Origin: Calothrix sp. PCC 6303
GTDB lineage: Bacteria; Cyanobacteriota; Cyanobacteriia; Cyanobacteriales; Nostocaceae
NCBI RefSeq assembly: GCF_000317435.1
Contig: NC_019751.1
Coordinates: forward strand, 1,984,001 to 2,048,000
Reading direction: 5' to 3'
DNA length: 64,000 nt
The notes under the pieces were generated by a model. That model saw only the letters and a list, made by a program, of their open reading frames with translations. It was not told the origin of the DNA and made no database searches. Positions within the stretch are counted from its first letter, which is position 1. Each line of letters opens with the position of its first letter. The translations under genes were made by a program, and so were the position numbers. Below are positions 57,248-64,000 of the stretch, piece after piece.

Positions 57248-58540
57248 TTATTCCCTTTTATTCCCGAACTTTTGGTATCTTTCAATTCCCCCCTTAACTA
57301 ATTGGGGATTCTTGTCACCAGTAAAGCAAATTCTGGACATGCGATCGCATCCTAGCAGAACTTCGCCATTTCCCATAAATGGAGCAATCACATAGTTGTT
57401 AGGCTGAGTATAAGTACCTAACAAATAACTAATTATTCCTTCCACCCCCCCAATATTGATTTTCCCCTGGGGTTTAGGAATCGATTGCTGGGAAAATATA
57501 CCCACATAGACATCATCAATTATAAATTCATATTGAAATGGCATTTTTTGACAATTAAAAAATTCGTAAATGTTCCCTGCACTACGCAACACTGCAACTA
57601 TTCGTGCTTCCTTCACCAAATAATCGTGTCTCCATGGGGATTGTGTCAAAGTAGCGATCGCTAACGCGGCATGACCGGGCAATTTCTTGATAAAATCCCC
57701 ACTGGCAGTATCCCCGCAATACACCAAATGTCTCCCCAAAACCCATTCTTCCCCTTCCCCCTCTTCCTCCCCTCCCCCCCTCTTCCCCTCTCCCCTTCTT
57801 CCCTTCCGGGAAATAGCACCTTGCAAAGTCTCTATTTGTATCTGTTTTTGCCTTTCCCTAGCTTGGGTTGCTAACTGTGCTTGTTCTTCTGCTTCCTGGT
57901 GATTTTCTGCCTGTATTGCCAGTTCCAGGGCTTTTTCGGCAATTTCCGCCGCCATCCGTTCTGCTGCGGCTGCCCTGGCAATTTGGAGTTGAATGGTGCG
58001 ACTTTTAGCCAGGGATGAACCCACTATTTCCCGCTTCACCTCTGGGTGAATATCTTTAGCGATTTGCTTCCCCTGCTGAAAACTGCGTTCACTGTAACCC
58101 AATGACTGGGCTAACTCCAAAGTTGTTTTGGGAGGTGGTGAAATAAATTCACCACCACTGCGACTATATTGGTTGTCTCCCGGTTTCGCTCGTAACCCCA
58201 TCCGTTCTAAAATGCGATCGCGTTCTAACCACAACTCATAACGTTCAAGGGGTTCTAGTTCACTCCGCACAAAATTCTCATCAATTTCGGCAAGTCTTGC
58301 CCCATCGGCATCGCTACAATTAATTACATTGCATTCAATTTCTTTAGAACCCAACAGTTTACAAGCTGTCAAACGGTGTAATCCAGCAACTAAATTAAAT
58401 TTTTGATCTACAGTTATTGGATTTAATAAACCGTTTGCCTGAATTGATTGGATTAATTCTGCGACTTTTGCATCTTTGATGGGACGACGATTTTCACCGA
58501 TGCGGATTTGTTCAATATCTAATGCAACTACTTTAGACAT
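57248..58540 (-). CDS. ParB-like nuclease domain fused to a degenerate DNA methylase domain
   Basis: This 430-aa protein has a ParB/Spo0J N-terminal domain (~5-95: IRIGENRRPI, LIQSIQANGLLNPITV, VAGLHRLTACKLLG) and a helix-turn-helix-like middle (LELAQSLGYSERSFQQGKQI). An Ala/Glu-rich coiled coil and a low-complexity Gly/Glu/Arg insert (~250-270) follow. The C-terminal domain is laid out like phage ParB-methyltransferases (GRHLVYCGDTASGDF ... VIAPFMGNGEVLLGCDRM). The DPPY catalytic motif is absent (position reads LTQSPW) and DPFxGSG has become APFMGNG. Probably a DNA-binding protein without methylase activity. Confidence 0.7.
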   Translation of the reverse strand: MSKVVALDIEQIRIGENRRPIKDAKVAELIQSIQANGLLNPITVDQKFNLVAGLHRLTACKLLGSKEIECNVINCSDADGARLAEIDENFVRSELEPLERYELWLERDRILERMGLRAKPGDNQYSRSGGEFISPPPKTTLELAQSLGYSERSFQQGKQIAKDIHPEVKREIVGSSLAKSRTIQLQIARAAAAERMAAEIAEKALELAIQAENHQEAEEQAQLATQARERQKQIQIETLQGAISRKGRRGEGKRGGGEEEGEGEEWVLGRHLVYCGDTASGDFIKKLPGHAALAIATLTQSPWRHDYLVKEARIVAVLRSAGNIYEFFNCQKMPFQYEFIIDDVYVGIFSQQSIPKPQGKINIGGVEGIISYLLGTYTQPNNYVIAPFMGNGEVLLGCDRMSRICFTGDKNPQLVKGGIERYQKFGNKRE

Positions 58541-59145
58541 AGGTTATGAAGTTGAGTTTCAATTAGTCCACTGATAACTTTTGATAACTTTTAACTAGTA
58601 CAATTCGTCAGAAGTAAGTAGGCAGAGAGCAACGCGTTGCGGGGGTACCCCCCGTTGTAGGGACTGCGGAGAGGAACCTAAGGAATAAAGCCCATAAATA
58701 AGCTTTTTGTCTGGTTGCGATGGTAGGTTTATTTCCGCCGTCCTGTACTAGTTTTGATATTGATTTTTGTCTTACTTATTTTCAGAATAATCAACGTGAA
58801 TACGAAAAATATTCAAAAAGTACATAGTTAACTTTAAAGACTTTATTGATATCTATTTGTTCCTGCCAAATATTGAACATAATGTTAGTGAAATTAGATT
58901 TTGTATCAAACATTTCAAAATAGCTATCTCTACATATTTGATTACACACTGATTCCTCAAAAAACACTTAATATCTCAAAACTATGTTGACAGAATGATC
59001 TTTATTTGCCATATTTGAAAGACAAGTTTATCAAAACTTCATCTGCAATCCCCTCATCATTCACATTTTAGCTTTGTATAAGTTTCTGACTATAGGAAAT
59101 AGTATTCCTATATATAGGATTACTATTTGATTTTTGAAGAGATCT

Positions 59146-59224
59146 GTAGGGTGTGTTAGCGACAGCGTAACGCACCATTTATAAGGATTTGGTGCGTTAC
59201 GAACTCCGTTCTAACGAACCCTAC
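59146..59224. repeat. Dispersed GTAGGGTGTGTTAGCG element
   Basis: A 79-bp imperfect palindrome (GTAACGCACC ... GGTGCGTTAC inside, GTAGGG ... CCCTAC at the ends), related to the MITE-like element at 20222-20351. Confidence 0.65.
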
Positions 59225-59352
59225 AATACCTAATTTTGTAAGTGGAAAGCACAGGCTACGCCAACAAAATTCAAACCGGATTCCTATATTGTTGTCAGAC
59301 AACTTGAAGAAAAATCAACATACAGCAAAATAATTATCAGAATCAACATTAA

Positions 59353-59425
59353 TCAGTGAATAGTAATCAGTGAACAGGAAAAAGTTACTGATAACTGTTA
59401 ACTTATTACTGATAACTGATTGCTG
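59353..59425. repeat. STRR block upstream of the DevB-like gene
   Basis: Degenerate heptamers (AATCAGTGAA, TGATAACTGTTAACT and similar), the same family as in rnpB. Confidence 0.6.
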
Positions 59426-59480
59426 CTGGTGGTAAATCTGGATTTTTGGGAATCTCAAGCAGCATCATTAGGATGACAGT

Positions 59481-60689
59481 ATGACATTGGACAGTGACAG
59501 ACCATTCTTTAAACATAAACCTCTATTTCCTTGGCACTTATTAATTGCAATTCCCATTGTTCTGGGTGGCATAGTTTCATCTTCATATGGAATTTATAAG
59601 TATCAATTCTATATTCAAAAACAAAGCACTGAACCCATCAAAATTACACCTACAAAAATTGCAGTCATCGCATTAGGAAAAATCGTACCCCAAGGAGAGG
59701 TGACAAGGTTATCTCCCCCTAGTTCTTTGAGTGGTGTGCGTGCAGAAAAAATCTTAGTTAAGGAAGGACAAATAGTTAAAGCGGGACAAGTTCTTGCTTG
59801 GTTAGAAGGTTATAAAAAAACCGCAGCAGCAGTTCAGCAATCTGTAGAAAATGTTAAAGTTGCTCGTGCTAAACTTGCACAAATCCAAGCAGGTGCAAAA
59901 ATTGGAGATATCAACGCTCAAAAAGCTGTCATTAGTAGTTTACAAGCACAGTTGGAGGGGGAAATTAGTACCCAAAGTGCCACAATTACTAGACTAGCTG
60001 CTCAAGTTGAAAATGCCGATGCTGAAAACCAGCGTTACCAAATGTTACTTCAACAAGGGGCAGTTTCGGTTTCTGTTGCTGATAGTAAACGGTTACAGAT
60101 GCAAACTGTTGAGCAAGAACTGGTAGAAGGTAGAGCTAGGTTGAATCGTAGCACTAATATCCTCCAAGATCAACTCCGGGAAGCTAGGGCAAAATTAGCA
60201 AGTTTGAGCGAAGTGCGCCCAGTTGATGTACAGTTAGCAGAGGCTGAAGTTAAAAGTGCGATCGCATCATTGCAACAATCCCAAGCTGAACATGAGCTAA
60301 CCTATGTTACAACACCAATTGCGGGAAAACTTCTCAAGGTGCATAGTAAAACTGGGGAGGTAATTGGTAGTGAGGGTGTTGCACAAATTGGCAAAACATC
60401 TCAAATGTATGTAGTTGCAGAGGTGTACCAAACTGATTTAGAAAAGGTTCATATTGCTCAAAAAGCTATCATTACTAGTACTGCTTTTAAAGGCAAAATT
60501 ATTGGAACCGTTAGTGATATTGGTTTACAAGTAGAACGTCAAAGTATCGTCAGTATTAATCCTAGTCCTGATAGCGATCGTCGTGTCGTGAAAGTTAAAA
60601 TTCGTATCGATAACCCTCAAGATAGTCAACGGGTTTCAGGTTTAACTAATCTACAGGTTGATGTGGCAATTCAAATCAGTAATCAGTGA
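59481..60689 (+). CDS. DevB-family membrane fusion protein (HgdB-like)
   Basis: This 402-aa periplasmic adaptor for an ABC exporter has one N-terminal membrane anchor (~17-38), a lipoyl half-motif (GVRAEKILVKEGQIVKAGQVLAW), a long coiled coil (~110-250), the second lipoyl half (YVTTPIAGKLLKVHSKTGEVI) and a beta-barrel. DevB exports heterocyst glycolipids with DevC, DevA and TolC. No devC/devA genes follow; an epimerase-like gene is next. In Anabaena, HgdB, HgdC and HgdA genes lie near hglE, so this is probably HgdB without an adjacent permease gene. Confidence 0.8.
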   Translation: MTLDSDRPFFKHKPLFPWHLLIAIPIVLGGIVSSSYGIYKYQFYIQKQSTEPIKITPTKIAVIALGKIVPQGEVTRLSPPSSLSGVRAEKILVKEGQIVKAGQVLAWLEGYKKTAAAVQQSVENVKVARAKLAQIQAGAKIGDINAQKAVISSLQAQLEGEISTQSATITRLAAQVENADAENQRYQMLLQQGAVSVSVADSKRLQMQTVEQELVEGRARLNRSTNILQDQLREARAKLASLSEVRPVDVQLAEAEVKSAIASLQQSQAEHELTYVTTPIAGKLLKVHSKTGEVIGSEGVAQIGKTSQMYVVAEVYQTDLEKVHIAQKAIITSTAFKGKIIGTVSDIGLQVERQSIVSINPSPDSDRRVVKVKIRIDNPQDSQRVSGLTNLQVDVAIQISNQ

Positions 60690-60758
60690 ACAGTTAATAG
60701 TGAACAGTGAACAGTGAACAGTGAACAGTTAACAGTGAACAGTTAACAGTAATCAGTT
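60686..60758. repeat. STRR heptamer tract (GTGAACA)
   Basis: About ten tandem units of AGTGAACA/AGTTAACA type follow the DevB-like stop codon directly. This is the longest such tract in the window. Confidence 0.85.
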
Positions 60759-60914
60759 AAGACTTACCCATCATTAAAAGTAGAGTTTTGTGATTGCGAC
60801 ACAAGGTAGACGTTTTAGGCTTCCTCAGGATTATATCTACTAAAACTACAGTTCTCAAAATAGACAAGTTTATCAACCATTATTATCCCTTCATTACCCC
60901 TCAAAATAATTACC

Positions 60915-61898
60915 ATGACCACAATTCTTATCACCGAAATTGACGGATGTATTGGTTTGCGTGCAGCAGAAATTGCTGTGGCAAAAGGAATGAAAGTTAA
61001 AGGAATTCTAAGTAATTCTGACAAAGTAAAAGACTTTGACAAATCCAAAATAGACATCATTGTTGGTAACATTACCAAACCAGATATTGCTAAACAAGCA
61101 TGTCAGGGAGTCGATATAGTTTTGCATACAGCAGAAATGGCAAAAGAAGGAGGTGCAATTAAAGCTTTCCGCGAAATTAACGTCGAAGGAACCAAGAATA
61201 TCGCTAATGCTGCAAAGCAAGCTGGAGTCAAGACATTCGTCCACTTGTCCACGGTATTAGTATACGGCTTTGAGTATAGCGATCGCATAACTGAAGCAGC
61301 ACCACTAAACACTCAAAAAAATCCCTATTGTCAAAGTAAAATCGAAGCCGAAAAAGCCATCATTGAATATAATCATCCACCAGAATTTGGTGTAATTGTT
61401 ATTCGTGCAGGTGATGTATATGGACCCGAAAGTATTCCTTGGATTGTACGTCCTGTAACTTTGATGCGTCAGAATACTTTTGCCTATGCAAATGAAGGTA
61501 AAGGGGTGATGAATCACCTCTATGTCGATAACCTCATTGATGCAATTTTTCTTGCCATCGAAAAACAAGCATATGGAGAAACATTTAATATTACCGATGG
61601 GCAGGAAACATCCTGGAAAGAATACTTTACCAAACTTGCCGAAATAGCCGAATTAACAGCACCTTTTTCTCTCCCTAAAGATGAAATGAAACTGTTTTTA
61701 CAAATACGTCATCAAGGACAAAAACTATTTCGTAAAGAAGCAGATATTCTGCCTGAATCAGTTGATTTTATGACACGTCCCCACGCATATTCTATCATCA
61801 AAGCTAAAGACCTATTAGATTACAAACCTAAAGTTAGCCTCGAAGAAGGTTTGCAACTCACAAAAAAATGGTTACAAGCAAATGTTTTAAATAACTAA
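60915..61898 (+). CDS. Extended SDR, NAD-dependent sugar epimerase/dehydratase type (HgdA-like)
   Basis: This 327-aa Rossmann protein starts MTTILITEIDGCIGLRAAEI; the usual TGGxGFIG loop is altered to TEIDGCIG. Catalytic residues are present: HLSTVLVYG (Ser) and YCQSKIEAEKA (Tyr/Lys). Substrate-binding segments include VIRAGDVYGPESIPW and NHLYVDNLIDAIF. In Anabaena, HgdA, encoded next to the HgdB/HgdC transporter genes, is a UDP-galactose 4-epimerase needed for heterocyst glycolipids. Position after a DevB-type gene supports the same role here; the substrate is inferred. Confidence 0.75.
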   Translation: MTTILITEIDGCIGLRAAEIAVAKGMKVKGILSNSDKVKDFDKSKIDIIVGNITKPDIAKQACQGVDIVLHTAEMAKEGGAIKAFREINVEGTKNIANAAKQAGVKTFVHLSTVLVYGFEYSDRITEAAPLNTQKNPYCQSKIEAEKAIIEYNHPPEFGVIVIRAGDVYGPESIPWIVRPVTLMRQNTFAYANEGKGVMNHLYVDNLIDAIFLAIEKQAYGETFNITDGQETSWKEYFTKLAEIAELTAPFSLPKDEMKLFLQIRHQGQKLFRKEADILPESVDFMTRPHAYSIIKAKDLLDYKPKVSLEEGLQLTKKWLQANVLNN

Positions 61899-61906
61899 TT
61901 TTATTT

Positions 61907-61939
61907 AGATCTCCGACATCTTTAAAAGATCGGAGATCT
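61907..61939 (+). terminator. Hairpin after the epimerase-like gene
   Basis: AGATCTCCGA / TCGGAGATCT form a perfect 10-bp stem 8 bp past the stop. No T-run follows, so it may slow decay or pause transcription rather than terminate it. Confidence 0.55.
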
Positions 61940-62000
61940 GAATCCCCCGAATCTAGATATTTCTTATTCTCTGCAATTCTCATCTCTGCGTATCCTGACT

Positions 62001-62999
62001 ATGAAAAATAAACCTAGACTCAGTATCGGACTTCCCGTATACAATGGTGAGAAATTTCTCCGCCCTGCATTAGATTCACTCCTAAATCAAACATTTCAAG
62101 ATTTTGAATTAATCATTTCTGATAACGCTTCTACAGATGCTACTGAAGCAATTTGTCAAGAATATGCAGATAAAGATAGTCGAATTCGTTACTACCGAAA
62201 TCCGGATAATGTTGGTTGTGCTCGCAACTTCAATTATGTTTTAGAATTAGCTTCCTGTGAATACTTTAAATGGGTAGCATATGATGATTTACATGATTCA
62301 ACTTTCATTGAAAAATGCATCAATATCCTCGATCAAGATCCAAATTTAATATTATGTCATTCTCAAGTCCAATTCATTGATGAAACTGGCAGATATATCC
62401 AAGACTATAATATTCATATCAAAGCAAATTTACCAAAAGCACATCAAAGATTTAGTGAGTTAATTACTAAGCATTTATGCTATCAATGCTATGGTGTAAT
62501 TCGGACTAAAATTCTCAAAAATGCCCCTAGAATGGGTAGTTATGGTGCAGCAGATGCAATTTTCTTGTTAAGACTTGCTTTATTTGGACGCTTCTATGAA
62601 ATCCCCGAATACTTATTTTTTGCTCGGCATCATTCGCAGCAATCACTAAGTATGTTTTTTCCAGAATACATGTCATGCGTTGATAAAAAACCTCAAAAAA
62701 TAGCCAATAAATTACCAGATTTTTATGCATATGCAGAGTGGTTTGACACTAATAATAAAGGTAAGCTCCTATTTCCGCATTGGAGAATTTTAGGAGAGTA
62801 TTTACGCTCGGCATGGATGGGTAAAATGGAGTGGTACGAGCGTTTAATTTGTTACTTTAATATCATTAAAAAATTAAGTGGTACAGAGACTTTATTAATT
62901 AAAGATTTAATTGTTGCTATTGGGTTAATTTGGCAACATATTCCTAGAGTTTCTGTTTCCGTTAAAGTAGAAATTCGCAGACCATCTGTTTCCATCTAA
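62001..62999 (+). CDS. Family 2 glycosyltransferase
   Basis: This 332-aa enzyme has a GT-A fold: LSIGLPVYNGEKFLRPALDSLLNQT at the start, IISDNASTDATEAI, NVGCARNFNYVLELA, and the metal/nucleotide-sugar DxD-like YDDLHDSTFIEK. It probably adds a sugar to an envelope polysaccharide or lipid. It is ~100 bp after the epimerase-like gene and before another glycosyltransferase, so a heterocyst envelope or surface polysaccharide cluster continues beyond the window. Confidence 0.87.
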   Translation: MKNKPRLSIGLPVYNGEKFLRPALDSLLNQTFQDFELIISDNASTDATEAICQEYADKDSRIRYYRNPDNVGCARNFNYVLELASCEYFKWVAYDDLHDSTFIEKCINILDQDPNLILCHSQVQFIDETGRYIQDYNIHIKANLPKAHQRFSELITKHLCYQCYGVIRTKILKNAPRMGSYGAADAIFLLRLALFGRFYEIPEYLFFARHHSQQSLSMFFPEYMSCVDKKPQKIANKLPDFYAYAEWFDTNNKGKLLFPHWRILGEYLRSAWMGKMEWYERLICYFNIIKKLSGTETLLIKDLIVAIGLIWQHIPRVSVSVKVEIRRPSVSI

Positions 63000-63159
63000 A
63001 ATTTCACATCAAAATTAACCATGTTTAGATGTTGACAACTCGTTTTGTGTCGGGGTCTGTCTTACAAACTTTAACGGAGGCACAGCCCCCGTTAAGTTTG
63101 CGCTAAATCCCCTTCGCAAAACAGACTTATTACTCATCACTAATTTTAGGAAATAACTA

Positions 63160-64000
63160 ATGCAAACAACAAAGCCTTTAAAAATAGTCATTTGTACAGA
63201 TTATTTAGGTTATGGTGCAGTTGAAGGAAGCTTTTCTGGTTTTCAAAAAGTTATCACCGATTGGATTAGTAAATCAACTTCAGACCCAAATATCCAGATT
63301 ATCGTCTATTGCTTAGGTACAGAAGAAAAAGTATATCGTGCTTTTAATAGTGTGTTGTTTAAGCAATATAAGCCACATCTGAGCAATCGCACTATTTTAC
63401 CATTGGTTTCTCCTCATATTTTTCCCTTTCTCTTAGATATTTTTCCTATCCATTCAAAGATAATTAAAGATATTATTCATGAAAAGCCAGATGTCATCCA
63501 TACATTTCAAACATTTGGGGTTACTGAATTAGCGGGTTTTATTGCCGCTAAGATAATGAAAATGCGAAAGCAACAAGTCACACTAATTAACACTGTGATG
63601 TGTGAAATTGACACTTATGCAGCTAATTACATGCGACGTGTTGTGATATCTTTTTACAAAATTATCGACTCTTCCCCTTTCTTCAAAATTGTTGCCGATA
63701 GTGTGGATGGAGGTTCCTATTTAGTTAAAAGTACAAATCCATCTCGACAGGTAAGATCGGTACTTTATACTATTTCTGCTGCATCAGCTTATTATCTGTT
63801 TCTAAATTTATCTTTGCTGGGGCAAATTCAAGATTTTTTAGTAAAAGCAGTGAGATTCATATATAAGCTAATTTTGCAAAAAAAATATCCCAAATTTGAA
63901 AGTGAAGTCAAATTGGCAATGAATTCTATTCGAGAACCCTTTATTTTATCGCGCTATCGGGAGAAAAATTTTAGTTTATTTAAACTGATTGCAAAACCAT
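63160..64000 (+). CDS. Glycosyltransferase (partial, runs off the window)
   Basis: At least 280 aa from the ATG at 63160. It begins MQTTKPLKIVICTDYLGYGA and has KVITDWISK and KPDVIHTFQTFGVTELAGFI, typical of the N-terminal half of a GT-B (family 1/4-like) transferase. The C-terminal nucleotide-sugar domain is not in view. The acceptor is unknown; the neighbours suggest envelope polysaccharide or glycolipid synthesis. Confidence 0.65.
   Translation, partial: MQTTKPLKIVICTDYLGYGAVEGSFSGFQKVITDWISKSTSDPNIQIIVYCLGTEEKVYRAFNSVLFKQYKPHLSNRTILPLVSPHIFPFLLDIFPIHSKIIKDIIHEKPDVIHTFQTFGVTELAGFIAAKIMKMRKQQVTLINTVMCEIDTYAANYMRRVVISFYKIIDSSPFFKIVADSVDGGSYLVKSTNPSRQVRSVLYTISAASAYYLFLNLSLLGQIQDFLVKAVRFIYKLILQKKYPKFESEVKLAMNSIREPFILSRYREKNFSLFKLIAKP

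Larger units (their letters stand above)
58541..59480. other. Long intergenic region with repeats
   Basis: No gene is seen in 940 bp. It contains STRR-like units near 58570, a GC-rich segment at 58630-58675, a GTAGGGTGTGTTAGCG repeat at 59146-59224, and an STRR block at 59353-59425. The promoter of the DevB-like gene should lie close to 59440. Confidence 0.45.

Overview
The window is chromosomal DNA of a filamentous, heterocyst-forming cyanobacterium (order Nostocales). It is AT-rich and dotted with the HIP1 octamer GCGATCGC and short tandem repeats typical of these genomes. It carries the heterocyst glycolipid polyketide synthase cluster (hglE, hglD, hglC, a PfaD-type reductase, hglB/hetM and hetI). 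The species cannot be named from the sequence alone.

Layout. 1-2.4 kb: sulfate ABC transporter genes (cysA partial, cysW, cysT). 3-15 kb: housekeeping genes: a WecA/MraY-type glycosyl-phosphate transferase, a monocistronic CIRCE-controlled groEL, corA, a hypothetical gene, RNase P RNA, RNase III, an oxidoreductase, tRNA-Ser(UGA), a phosphoesterase, nadA and a periplasmic binding protein. 15.5-33 kb: the hgl island, with hetI on + and everything else on -. 33.0-55.3 kb: a DNA element inserted in hglE. 55.3-64 kb: the 5' end of hglE, a ParB/methylase-like gene, a DevB-family membrane fusion protein, a sugar epimerase-like gene and two glycosyltransferases, probably for deposition of the heterocyst envelope.

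The main result is the element. hglE is split in its ketosynthase domain, upstream of the catalytic cysteine, by about 22.28 kb. Both junctions carry the 6-bp direct repeat TTACCT (33049-33054 and 55327-55332). Recombining them leaves a continuous 5,631-nt frame of 1,876 codons plus stop. A large serine recombinase gene lies just inside one end, the arrangement of XisF-type elements that are excised while heterocysts develop. The two inner ends are inverted copies of a 15-bp motif (14/15 match), so the excised circle would have a nearly symmetrical attP centred on a TT dinucleotide.

The cargo is a complete type I-D CRISPR-Cas system: WYL regulator, cas3, cas10d, csc2, csc1, cas6, cas4, cas1 and cas2, flanked by two same-orientation arrays (12 full repeats plus one degenerate, and 17 repeats) with nearly identical 247-bp leaders. 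Between cas3 and cas10d are a reverse-oriented two-repeat mini-array that keeps only the Cas6 hairpin and 8-nt handle, a coiled-coil ORF, a broken DUF433 gene, a MntA/HepT toxin-antitoxin pair and a DUF1016 nuclease. A second DUF433/DUF5615 pair precedes cas3. The inferred picture is that vegetative cells keep immunity and addiction modules inside hglE, while a differentiating heterocyst must excise the whole defence island to build its glycolipid layer. Excision itself has not been shown here.
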